In this document: positions 54,707-62,381 of the stretch, in pieces
Numbering within the stretch: position 1 is the first letter of the stretch
Layout: each line of letters begins with the position of its first letter
Notes under the pieces: generated by a model
Seen by the model: only the letters and a program-made list of their open reading frames with translations
The model's database searches: none
What the model was told of the DNA's origin: nothing
Position numbers and translations under genes: made by a program
From: Pediococcus acidilactici DSM 20284
GTDB lineage: Bacteria; Bacillota; Bacilli; Lactobacillales; Lactobacillaceae
Direction of reading: 5' to 3'
Length of the DNA: 64,000 nt
NCBI RefSeq assembly: GCF_000146325.1
Contig: NZ_GL397067.1
Location: forward strand, 1,491,628-1,555,627

Positions 54707-55759
54707 TTATCGACGAAGCGCCGCTTGTAAATTAGTGGCGGCATTTTGGAAAATAATTTGCTGAATCCGATTAACTGAAAGTTGAACTACCGAGTTTTCA
54801 TTGCGAACTTGTTGGTGGATTAGACCGGTAAATTGGTTCCAATGCTTAATTAATTCTGGAATCGACGGGTAGTTAGCTTCTCGAAATACCGCGAATAAAA
54901 CGTCAACGATTCGATTAGCGTCTTCTTCGGTAATGCTAGGAGACAGCTGTTTGAAGAAGGGGGATTGATCAAAACCTGCTGGGGCCGCGATTCCCACGGC
55001 ACTTGCAAAACTCCCCGTCCGGTCCGTGGTCCATGAAGTAAGGTCATGCTGCCAAATCCCCGCGTTTAAACTATTAACAGTTCGCTTGGGAAAGGGATGC
55101 ATCCCCACTAAGGAAAATACCGAAAGCGGCGCCATTAATTCTAAGACAGGTACGTCAAAATGGTATTTTCCTACGGGTAAGCCCGGACTTTCAAACAGTA
55201 AAACCTGTTGAATGCGTTGAGCTGTCGGGGTTGTCAGATGATCACAAGCTAGGGCGGCAATTGCAGCGCCACGAGAGAAGCCCACGCAAATGATTTGGCG
55301 ATCGTCAGCTTGTAAACTGCGTTGCAAATATGCTTGGGCAGCGCTTTGCAAAGCCTCGGGGTCCGTTAGCGCAAAGTGCAGGTCCTTTCGCCAACTAAGC
55401 AGCGTTCCGTTAGGGCCCCGAAAGGCGATCACTTTTAGTGTTTTGGTTATTCCTAAAGTGATTGCTAAAAAATGCTCGTTATCCGGACTGAGTTTTTCTA
55501 AAGTAACCTTCTGGTAACGATTGCTGTGGGCAATCTGTTCTAATAGTTGCCGATCGGCCGGAAGGGTTAAATAATCCTTGGCCTGGATCTGGGCGAGAAG
55601 CGTAGCACAAAAATCCGGCAGTAACGCCGGCAACGCTAATTCACTAGTGGCCATAGTTAATGGCAATTCAACCAACCGGCTAAATAAGGCTAGGTCTAGT
55701 TCTAGCGGATCGTGGATTGGTCGCTGGTACTCGCTTAGAAAATTGGTTAATTTAGTCAT
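54707..55759 (-). CDS. DUF2974 (Mbeg1-like) alpha/beta hydrolase
   Basis: 350-residue cytoplasmic protein. The central part has an alpha/beta-hydrolase pattern: strand IICVGFSRGAAIAALACDHL, where GFSRG is the nucleophile elbow, preceded by FRGPNGTLLSWRKDLHF and followed by VLLFESPGLPVGKYHF. The pattern is that of the Mbeg1-like family common in lactobacilli, of unknown substrate. The last 120 residues are mainly helical. It stands alone with its own terminator. Confidence 0.75.
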   Translation of the reverse strand: MTKLTNFLSEYQRPIHDPLELDLALFSRLVELPLTMATSELALPALLPDFCATLLAQIQAKDYLTLPADRQLLEQIAHSNRYQKVTLEKLSPDNEHFLAITLGITKTLKVIAFRGPNGTLLSWRKDLHFALTDPEALQSAAQAYLQRSLQADDRQIICVGFSRGAAIAALACDHLTTPTAQRIQQVLLFESPGLPVGKYHFDVPVLELMAPLSVFSLVGMHPFPKRTVNSLNAGIWQHDLTSWTTDRTGSFASAVGIAAPAGFDQSPFFKQLSPSITEEDANRIVDVLFAVFREANYPSIPELIKHWNQFTGLIHQQVRNENSVVQLSVNRIQQIIFQNAATNLQAALRR

Positions 55760-55832
55760 TTAAATTTGCCCCGATCTCTTTATCTATATGAAAAAGGGTA
55801 GCACGCGACTAGTTTTTCAGTCAAACGATGCT

Positions 55833-55862
55833 TTCACGTCAATTAACTATCTATGATATACT
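55833..55862 (+). promoter_or_regulatory. mupG promoter
   Basis: -35 TTCACG (55833-55838), 18-bp spacer, -10 TATACT (55857-55862). Confidence 0.6.
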
Positions 55863-55891
55863 GAAAGCGAATACAATATTGGTTTAGACCA
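55861..55891 (+). promoter_or_regulatory. cre and GntR-type operator at the mupG gene
   Basis: CTGAAAGCGAATACA (55861-55875) matches 14 of 15 cre positions. It is followed by TGGTTTAGACCA (55880-55891), which fits the TGGTNTANACCA pattern bound by GntR/HutC-type repressors such as NagR. Both sit just after the -10, a repression position. The repressor gene is not in this window. Confidence 0.6.
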
Positions 55892-55913
55892 GTGTGAATA
55901 AGGAGGAAAAATA

Positions 55914-57029
55914 ATGGGTAGACTAGGTATTTCGATTTATCCCGACCGAATGGGGATTGAGGAAACCAAAGAATATATTAAATTGGCAAGTAAATATGGT
56001 TTTCAACGGATCTTCACGTCGTTCTTGCAAATTAAGGGGGATCAAGATCAGGTGGTGGCCCGTTTCAAAGACTTAATTGAATACGGCAAGTCGTTAGGAA
56101 TGGACACCATGGTGGACATGAACCCGAAGTTGTTTAAACAATTGGGCGTGTCATATGATAACCTTAAATTTTTCCACGACATTGGTGCGTGGGCAGTACG
56201 GTTAGACGAAGGTTTCACGGGAATGGAAGAAGCGCGGATGACGCATAATCCATACGGATTGAAGGTCGAGGTCAACATGAGTCGCGGTACCCATTATATT
56301 GACCAAATTATGGATTATGCTCCCGACCGGCAAAATCTAATCGGGTCGCATAACTTTTATCCGCAACGCTACACCGGATTAGGTTTGGACTACTTTAAGC
56401 AAACTTCCCAACAATACCGGCGGCATAATATTAATACGGCGGCCTTTGTGAACGCGCCGTCTGGTTCAGTGGGACCTTGGCCGTTACAAGAGGGAATGGT
56501 CTCGTTAGAAATGCATCGCGGCCAATCATTGTTTACTCAAATCATGCATTTGAAAATGTTGGGCTTAATTGACGATATTCTAATTTCAAATGCTGGAGTG
56601 AGTGAGGCGGATCTTAAAGAAGCGGCAGCGGCCTTCAACGCTTCGCAACCAATCGTGCGGGTGATTGCGGATGCCGGCTTGACCGATACTGAACGGAAAA
56701 TTATTTTCGATAGCCAACACACGTACCGGGGTGATCACTCCGATTACGTACTACGGAGTACCATGACACGGGTTTGGTATAAGGATGAAGATGTTCCGGC
56801 GCGCCATACGGTCCCAATTCATAAGGGCGACGTGTTAGTAATGAATAACGAATACGCACAATATAAGGCGGAAACCCAAATTGCGTTGCAAGATTTAGAA
56901 AACAACGGCCGAGTGAACGTGGTGGGCCACGTGGCACCAACTGATATGATGCTGTTGGAAACATTGCAGCCGTGGAGTGATTTTAGGATGGTAGAGGGCT
57001 CTGGAACCCGGGCAGCTCTTGAGGATTAA
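55914..57029 (+). CDS. mupG: MupG-like 6-phospho-N-acetylmuramidase (DUF871)
   Basis: 371-residue TIM-barrel protein. LGISIYPDRMGIEETKEYIK at the N-terminus, RIFTSFLQIKGD, DMNPKLFKQLGVSYDNL, RLDEGFTG, GSHNFYPQRYTGL and FVNAPSGSVGPWPLQEG match the family first called outer surface protein and later shown in S. aureus to split MurNAc 6-phosphate-GlcNAc inside the cell (peptidoglycan recycling). A C-terminal small domain (about 270-360) carries the swivel strand VVGHVAPTDMMLLE. The last ten codons lie inside family A repeat A6. It has AAGGAGG upstream and a PTS EIIC gene 500 bp downstream. Confidence 0.85.
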   Translation: MGRLGISIYPDRMGIEETKEYIKLASKYGFQRIFTSFLQIKGDQDQVVARFKDLIEYGKSLGMDTMVDMNPKLFKQLGVSYDNLKFFHDIGAWAVRLDEGFTGMEEARMTHNPYGLKVEVNMSRGTHYIDQIMDYAPDRQNLIGSHNFYPQRYTGLGLDYFKQTSQQYRRHNINTAAFVNAPSGSVGPWPLQEGMVSLEMHRGQSLFTQIMHLKMLGLIDDILISNAGVSEADLKEAAAAFNASQPIVRVIADAGLTDTERKIIFDSQHTYRGDHSDYVLRSTMTRVWYKDEDVPARHTVPIHKGDVLVMNNEYAQYKAETQIALQDLENNGRVNVVGHVAPTDMMLLETLQPWSDFRMVEGSGTRAALED

Positions 57030-57130
57030 CGAAAAATAGGCCTAGTCGCGATTTAAGCGACTAGGCCTATTTTTGGTTAACCGGAGAGAGTTGGGTTCCA
57101 GAGCCCGTTTTGACTAGGTAGCAGAAGAAC
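56996..57130 (+). repeat. Family A structured intergenic repeat, copy A6 (overlaps mupG stop)
   Basis: Outer stem GGGCTCTGGAACCC (56996-57009) pairs perfectly with GGGTTCCAGAGCCC (57093-57106). GAGGATTAAC and GGTTAACCGGAGAG joints enclose AAAAATAGGCCTAGTCG with CGACTAGGCCTATTTTT, also perfect. The tail GTTTTGAC then GTAGCAGAAG follows. The mupG TAA (57027-57029) is within the left joint. Confidence 0.8.
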
Positions 57131-57236
57131 GCACAGGCATTAATCGCAGGTTGTGTGATTGATGCCTTAATTTAGCTAACCGGAAGCAACTGGGGCTAAG
57201 AGCCCGTTTCGACTGAGTAGCAGAGAAGCGCGACCA
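57131..57236 (+). repeat. Family A structured intergenic repeat, copy A7
   Basis: Tandem with A6. AGGCATTAATC with GATTGATGCCT forms the hairpin; TTTAGCTAACCGGAAGC and TGGGGCTAAGAGCCCGTTTC, GACTGAGTAGCAGAG follow. The left outer arm appears shared with or replaced by A6 sequence. The rest of the gap to 57400 shows nothing recognisable. Confidence 0.7.
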
Positions 57237-57406
57237 TACTTTTTAATCCGGCACGAGAAGCTAAGTTAATGCCCTGTACTACTTCTAAAATGGTCATTCA
57301 AGCAAAAAAGTGGGTTTCCTACCGTAGTTAACTAATTTTGACAAATTATTTGACTCAAAAGGGTTACTAAAAAAACAAATTACATATTTGTGCGTATTGG
57401 TTTTAA

Positions 57407-57450
57407 TTTGTAGGTACAAATGTTAATATGAACTTGTGAAAGCGATTTCA
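57407..57450 (+). promoter_or_regulatory. Control region of the PTS EIIC gene: palindrome and cre
   Basis: TTTGTAGGTACAAA (57407-57420) is a palindrome with 6-bp perfect arms, similar in style to GntR/TreR-type operators. GTGAAAGCGATTTCA (57436-57450) matches 14 of 15 cre positions. A weak -35/-10 pair (TTTAAT, TAATAT at 57424) lies between them. Confidence 0.55.
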
Positions 57451-57542
57451 ACGCTTTGGCCGGTATTACAAGGGTATATCACTTATTTTGCACGTTTGAT
57501 TATTGGGATGCCGGCAAATTTATTTATAAGGAGGTTGTTGTA

Positions 57543-58850
57543 ATGGGTGACAACAATAAAACCAATGGATTTGCTGAAAAGCTAATGCCTTTGGCAAGTA
57601 AAGTAGCATCTTCTCGTCACTTGGTAGCATTGCGGGATGGATTTGCCTTAGTTATGCCACTGATCATTATTGGTTCAGTGTTTATGATTATTAGTCAATT
57701 TCCAATTCCAGCTTATTTAAACATGATGACGAGTTTGTTTGGTGCCGGTTGGCAAGATACGGTCGGCTGGGCTACCAACGCAACGTTTAGTATTATCGGG
57801 ATGGTAGCGGTAATCGGGATTTCGTTTGAATTAGCGAAGTCTTACGATGGAATCGACGCCATTTCGGCAAGTATGGTTTCCTTAGCGGCATTTATGTTAA
57901 CGATTCCATTAAATGTCGATAAAGCGGGAGCGGTTTGGGTTCCGTTAACTCAATTAGGTTCAATGGGCTTGTTTGAAGCTTTGCTGATTGGTCTATTCGT
58001 AACCGACGCCTTCGTTTGGATGATTCATAAGGATTGGCAATTTAAGATGCCAGACACGGTTCCACCTGCCGTCGGTCACGCCTTTTCATCATTGATTCCT
58101 GGATTTGTAATTATTTTAGGAATGTGGCTATTACGGCTTTTGGTTAGCTTTACCGACTTTAAGACGATTCCAAACGTAATCACGGTAATCGTTTCGCAAC
58201 CATTGAACGCGGTTGGCGGATCAATCTTCGGAATGTTAGTTGCTGAATTCTTCGTTGTCTTCCTATGGCTATTCGGTATTCATGGTTCTAACGTAGTTGG
58301 GGGGATCATGGCGCCGGTTTGGTTAGGTAAGATGGCGGAAAACGCTGACGCTGCGAAGGCACACAAAGCGTTACCAAACATCGTTACCCAACAATTCGTG
58401 GATAACTTCATTCACTTTGGTGGTGCTGGTGAAACCTTGGCATTGGCGTTTATGCTAATGTTCTTGGCGAAGTCAGAAAACTTCCGGGCCATTGGTAAAT
58501 TAACTGCGATTCCTGGTTTATTTAACATTAATGAACCGATCATCTTCGGGGTTCCAATGGTATTGAATCCGGTAATGGCAATTCCGTTCGTTATTGTTCC
58601 ATTAATTTCGGTAGTAACCACTTACTACGCAATGAAGTTCGGTTTGGTTGCTAAGCCACTTGGAATTGCGGTTCCATGGACCACTCCGCCACTGATTTCT
58701 GGTTACTTGGCAACTGGTAAGATTTCGGGTGCGGTAATTCAATTAGTTAACCTAGCAATTGGTGGACTAGTTTACTACCCATTCTTCAAGATTGCTGACC
58801 GTCAAGCTCTTCAACAAGAAGAAGCAAAACGCGCAGAAATGAACGCTTAG
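57543..58850 (+). CDS. PTS lactose/cellobiose-family EIIC permease
   Basis: 435-residue membrane permease with about 10 hydrophobic segments. Family landmarks: LRDGFALVMPLIIIGSVFMI near residue 35, IHGSNVVGGIMAPVW, FVDNFIHFGGAGETLALAFM, and the substrate motif region GLFNINEPIIFGVPMVLNP. The true start is ATG 57543 after AAGGAGG. No EIIA or EIIB is encoded nearby, so it must share those components from elsewhere. Closeness to mupG suggests a beta-1,4-linked aminosugar disaccharide such as MurNAc-GlcNAc, but cellobiose or chitobiose are equally compatible with the family. Confidence 0.88.
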   Translation: MGDNNKTNGFAEKLMPLASKVASSRHLVALRDGFALVMPLIIIGSVFMIISQFPIPAYLNMMTSLFGAGWQDTVGWATNATFSIIGMVAVIGISFELAKSYDGIDAISASMVSLAAFMLTIPLNVDKAGAVWVPLTQLGSMGLFEALLIGLFVTDAFVWMIHKDWQFKMPDTVPPAVGHAFSSLIPGFVIILGMWLLRLLVSFTDFKTIPNVITVIVSQPLNAVGGSIFGMLVAEFFVVFLWLFGIHGSNVVGGIMAPVWLGKMAENADAAKAHKALPNIVTQQFVDNFIHFGGAGETLALAFMLMFLAKSENFRAIGKLTAIPGLFNINEPIIFGVPMVLNPVMAIPFVIVPLISVVTTYYAMKFGLVAKPLGIAVPWTTPPLISGYLATGKISGAVIQLVNLAIGGLVYYPFFKIADRQALQQEEAKRAEMNA

Positions 58851-58854
58851 AAAA

Positions 58855-58897
58855 TAAAAATGTGGCTAAACGAGTAAAGTTTAGTCGCATTTTTTTG
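58855..58897 (+). terminator. Terminator after the PTS EIIC gene
   Basis: AAAAATGTGGCTAAAC with GTTTAGTCGCATTTTTTT. Confidence 0.85.
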
Positions 58898-59084
58898 ATA
58901 AAAAACGGCAATTGTCAAAGGTTGGTTAAACAACGTTATTACGAATAACCAAACCAACTAACTAATGTAATGAGAGTGCTGGTTAGTGCGCAAATTAGAA
59001 ACCGCCTGCATGAAATTATGTAATGGTTTATGATGGTGAAGAAGGCGATAAAGCGCCTCATTTAGGGATGGGAGATTGATTTTA

Positions 59085-59552
59085 ATGAGTAAACATAAGC
59101 AAAAATTGACTTCTGAGCAACGAACGCAACGCGCCCAAAATGCTCAGAAAGTGATTGCCAACGCGCGTAAGCCCCGGCTAATGATTAAAGACTTGCCCGG
59201 ATGGATGCAAAATGCGGCGTTAAACCGGTTCAACTGGTTGCGCTGGTTGCCCTTTGTTCCGCTAATGATTGTGCTCCTCACGGCACCGATGTTACAAAAC
59301 GAGGTGCCAGCTACGTTGAAGGCCACTGGTGGGATGATTAATAAAAATGCGTTATTTTTGGTGCCGTTTGCTTGCCTACTGGGCGCATACGGTTGCTGGA
59401 TTGCGATTAAATCCCGGCGACGTGCTGATCACGTAGATGGAGACGTAAACCGGTTTGCATTGATGGAAATGGAAACCATCATCGGGGACCTGTTGGTAAT
59501 ACTGATTTGTACCGTCATCTCCATTTGGCAAGTCTTTGTGGCCTTTCACTAG
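59085..59552 (+). CDS. Hypothetical membrane protein, 155 residues
   Basis: Starts at ATG 59085 (TTG 59076 is open but too close to the GGGAG site). The N-terminal 45 residues are basic (KHKQKLTSEQRTQRAQNAQK). Three hydrophobic stretches follow: WLRWLPFVPLMIVLLTAPML, LFLVPFACLLGAYGCWIAI and LLVILICTVISIWQVFVAF. No family recognised. It is alone between a PTS gene and an NAD(P)-binding protein gene. Confidence 0.7.
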   Translation: MSKHKQKLTSEQRTQRAQNAQKVIANARKPRLMIKDLPGWMQNAALNRFNWLRWLPFVPLMIVLLTAPMLQNEVPATLKATGGMINKNALFLVPFACLLGAYGCWIAIKSRRRADHVDGDVNRFALMEMETIIGDLLVILICTVISIWQVFVAFH

Positions 59553-59661
59553 AACACTATAAAATGTATATAACGCTGAAGGTTTTCACCCTATACCGAA
59601 AGGCGCTAATACTTGCTGATTTTTTGTAAGCGGTTAAAATCGATAGTGGAGGTTGATAAAA

Positions 59662-60300
59662 ATGACAAAAAAAGTATTAGTTTTAGGAGCACACGGGCAA
59701 ATTGCTCAATTAGCAGAAAAGGAATTTATGGAAGAAACCGACGATGAGCTGAAGCTTTTCTTACGGAATGCTAAGCGACTCACTCCATCTAATCCTGACC
59801 GGGAAACGGTAATTGACGGGGATGCGGCTAACGTTGACCAATTGAAAGATGCTATGCAAGGAGTTGATGCGGTTTACGCTAACCTTGCAGGTAATAACAT
59901 CGCCGATCAAGCAAAAGCGGTCGTTGAAGCGATGGACGCAACCGGCGTTAAGCGCCTCGTTTGGATTTCTACGTTAGGAATTTATGACGAAGTACCGGGC
60001 AAATTTGGCGAATGGAATAATTCTACGCTAGGTAGCTACCTCACGCGGTATCGGTCAGCAGCGGACGTTATCGAAGCTAGTGACCTAGATTATACGGTGG
60101 TTCGGCCAGCATGGTTAACTAACCACGATGAAATTGAATACGAATTTACTCAAAAGGGCGAAGACTTCAAGGGAACGGAAGTTTCACGAAAGAGTATCGC
60201 ACACGTAGTAGTTGATTTAATTCAAAACAATACGGAAATTAAGCATTCCATCGGGGTCAATAAACCTAATACCGATGGTGACAAACCAAGCTGGTATTAG
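59662..60300 (+). CDS. NAD(P)-binding oxidoreductase, atypical SDR
   Basis: 212-residue Rossmann protein of the NAD(P)H-binding (YwnB/NmrA-like) group. Dinucleotide motif VLVLGAHGQIAQLAEKEF at the N-terminus, DGDAANVDQLKDAMQGVDAV, then WISTLGIYDEVPGKFGEWN and VVRPAWLTN. The short length and lack of a YxxxK pair fit the atypical SDRs. The ATG at 59662 follows GTGGAGG. Redox-stress related roles are usual for the group; substrate unknown. Confidence 0.85.
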   Translation: MTKKVLVLGAHGQIAQLAEKEFMEETDDELKLFLRNAKRLTPSNPDRETVIDGDAANVDQLKDAMQGVDAVYANLAGNNIADQAKAVVEAMDATGVKRLVWISTLGIYDEVPGKFGEWNNSTLGSYLTRYRSAADVIEASDLDYTVVRPAWLTNHDEIEYEFTQKGEDFKGTEVSRKSIAHVVVDLIQNNTEIKHSIGVNKPNTDGDKPSWY

Positions 60301-60349
60301 TAACTTAAGTTTGTTAACTTGACCGACCTGAAGTACTTGAAATGAAGCG

Positions 60350-60450
60350 AGGAGAATAAGGGGCGGATAGTTGGTGAATGTTAATGAAAATCGGCAATTA
60401 TGCCTCAATTGGCATAGTTGCCGATTTTTGGTTAAGCAGCGAGTAGCTAT
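60350..60450 (+). repeat. Family B structured repeat, copy B6 (divergent)
   Basis: GGTGAATGTTAATG joint, hairpin AAAATCGGCAATTATGCC with GGCATAGTTGCCGATTTT, GGTTAAGCAGCGAG. Compared with B1, both arms of the hairpin have changed together (GACCAT/ATGGTC to GGCAA/TTGCC). The outer stem is eroded. Confidence 0.65.
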
Positions 60451-60593
60451 TGGGATTCTTAAACAAAGGCCAACCTCCCTAAACGTTGTTCAACAATTTT
60501 TCCAAGGAGCTGATTTTATTAATTAAAGGCTATCCAAACGGCCTCCTTAGATGGCCAGCTGGATTTGGTTAGTTGGTAAGTTTCGCGGAATTC

Positions 60594-60623
60594 TTGCCTC
60601 GGATGAACGTTATTCTGTATAAT
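60594..60623 (+). promoter_or_regulatory. pepV promoter
   Basis: -35 TTGCCT (60594-60599), 18-bp spacer, -10 TATAAT (60618-60623). Confidence 0.65.
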
Positions 60624-60677
60624 TCATACTATAGTTACGACAAGTTTTAATGAAAAAAATAAAGGTGGTATTAGCCC

Positions 60678-62078
60678 ATGAATATTGATTGGAAAGCAGA
60701 AGTTGAGCAACGTAAAGATCAAATGTTAGAACGTCTAATGGAATTGTTGAAAATTGACAGTTCCCGCGATGTAGAACATGCCGAAAAGGATGCCCCGCTT
60801 GGTCCGGGACCTAAGGCAGCCCTTTTGAAGATGTTAGAATTCGCCGAAGCAGACGGATTTACAACCAAAAACGTTGAAAATGTGGCAGGTCACGTCGAAT
60901 ATGGCGATGGCAAAGAAATTTTAGGTATTTTAGGACACCTTGACGAAGTTCCCGCTGGTGAAGGTTGGGATACCGACCCATTTGCGCCAGTGGTCAAAGA
61001 TGGCCGAATTTATGCTCGGGGAGTTAGCGATGATAAAGGTCCCGTTTTGGCTGCTTACCTAGGGTTACAAATCATTAAGGACCTTAAGTTGCCAGTTTCT
61101 AAGAAGGTGCGTTTGATTTTAGGAACTGACGAAGAGTCCGACTGGTACGGAATGGACCGTTATTTGGCAACTGAGCAAACACCCGACTTCGGTTTTTCGC
61201 CAGATGCTGAATTCCCAATTATTAACGGGGAAAAGGGGATTGCTTCTTTCGAAGTTGAAGTGCCCGCACAATCAGCAACTGGGGATTTTGAATTACAATC
61301 TTTCAAGGGCGGAATCAAGGACAACATGATTCCTCGCGAAGCTAAGGCGGTTGTCTTAGCAAAAGCAGACGTGGACGAAGCTGCTTGGCAAGCTGAATAC
61401 CAAGAATACCTAAGTGAAAACGGCCTTACCGGGGCAATGAACGTTGCCGGACAACAAATCACCTTTGACTTAGTAGGTAAGTCCGCACACGCCTTGGAAC
61501 CCAAGGCAGGCTTGAACGCGGCCACTTTCTTAGCCGACTTCTTGAACCGTAAAGTGGCTAACGATTACCTTAAATTAATTGCAGAAAAAATGCACCTAGA
61601 TTCACGGGGACACCAATTGAAGATTAATACCGTGGACCCTCAAATGGGCGATTTGACGGTTTCACCAGACTTGTTTGACTACCAAGCAGGACAAGCTGGT
61701 ACGGTAATTATCAATATTCGTTACCCACAATCCATCTCTACGGATGAAATCATTAAGAATGCGACGGCAGCGTTGGCTGATTTCGAGGCTAAAGTTGCTT
61801 TACATGGTCACGCACAAGAACCACATTACGTTCCTGCTGACGATCCGTTGGTAAAGACTTTGCTTCAAATTTACACGGAACACACCGGAGAAGCAGGACA
61901 AGAAATGGTAATCGGCGGGGGAACCTATGGCCGGATTTTAGAACGCGGAGTTGCCTTTGGAGCGCAGTTCCCTGGCCGGGAAAACGTTATGCACCAAGCT
62001 AACGAATACATGGCAATTGAAGACATTGTCAACGCAGCTGCAATCTACGCTCACGCAATTTATGAATTAGCTAAATAA
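60678..62078 (+). CDS. pepV: Dipeptidase PepV, M20 family
   Basis: 466-residue cytoplasmic zinc dipeptidase of broad specificity, the final step of peptide use. Metal ligands and catalytic residues are visible: His and Asp in LGHLDEVPAG, Asp in GVSDDKGPV, the Glu pair in TDEESDWYG, Asp in SPDAEFP, and C-terminal His in MHQANEYMA. The lid-domain insertion (about 185-380) has the usual length. AAAGGTGG lies upstream of the ATG. The following T-box leader has its own promoter. Confidence 0.96.
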   Translation: MNIDWKAEVEQRKDQMLERLMELLKIDSSRDVEHAEKDAPLGPGPKAALLKMLEFAEADGFTTKNVENVAGHVEYGDGKEILGILGHLDEVPAGEGWDTDPFAPVVKDGRIYARGVSDDKGPVLAAYLGLQIIKDLKLPVSKKVRLILGTDEESDWYGMDRYLATEQTPDFGFSPDAEFPIINGEKGIASFEVEVPAQSATGDFELQSFKGGIKDNMIPREAKAVVLAKADVDEAAWQAEYQEYLSENGLTGAMNVAGQQITFDLVGKSAHALEPKAGLNAATFLADFLNRKVANDYLKLIAEKMHLDSRGHQLKINTVDPQMGDLTVSPDLFDYQAGQAGTVIINIRYPQSISTDEIIKNATAALADFEAKVALHGHAQEPHYVPADDPLVKTLLQIYTEHTGEAGQEMVIGGGTYGRILERGVAFGAQFPGRENVMHQANEYMAIEDIVNAAAIYAHAIYELAK

Positions 62079-62080
62079 GG

Positions 62081-62109
62081 TTGACACTAGTTTGAATTAT
62101 CCGTAAAAT
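62081..62109 (+). promoter_or_regulatory. tyrS promoter
   Basis: -35 TTGACA (62081-62086), 17-bp spacer, -10 TAAAAT (62104-62109), starting right after the pepV stop codon. Confidence 0.85.
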
Positions 62110-62114
62110 TAACA

Positions 62115-62341
62115 GCGATATTGAAGCAATGAAGTAGCCTAGTAGCGGGATGGGTTCAGCAATTAGAAATCTGGTGGGAGCTGCAAACCAGACTGACCCA
62201 TTCGGTGAATTACACTATGGAGCTTTCTGCTTAAAAGAACGGATCATCTCGTTATCGATGTTGAGCGGAGTGTAATAACTCAATTCAAGGTGGTAACGCG
62301 GAATTTTTCGTCCCTGATCAGTTGATTGGGGGCGTTTTTTA
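62115..62341 (+). ncRNA. Tyrosine-specific T-box leader
   Basis: A tRNA-sensing leader controlling tyrS by antitermination. Stem I begins near 62115; the specifier codon is TAC (62211-62213) in the context GAATTACACTATGG. The T-box sequence AAGGTGGTAACGCGG is at 62287-62301; the usual ACCGCG is AACGCG here. The terminator is CGTCCC...GGGGGCG with a T run (62309-62341). Uncharged tRNA-Tyr should stabilise the antiterminator and allow tyrS expression. Confidence 0.93.
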
Positions 62342-62381
62342 TTCCATTGATGATTAATAACAGAATGGAGGGTACTAACTG

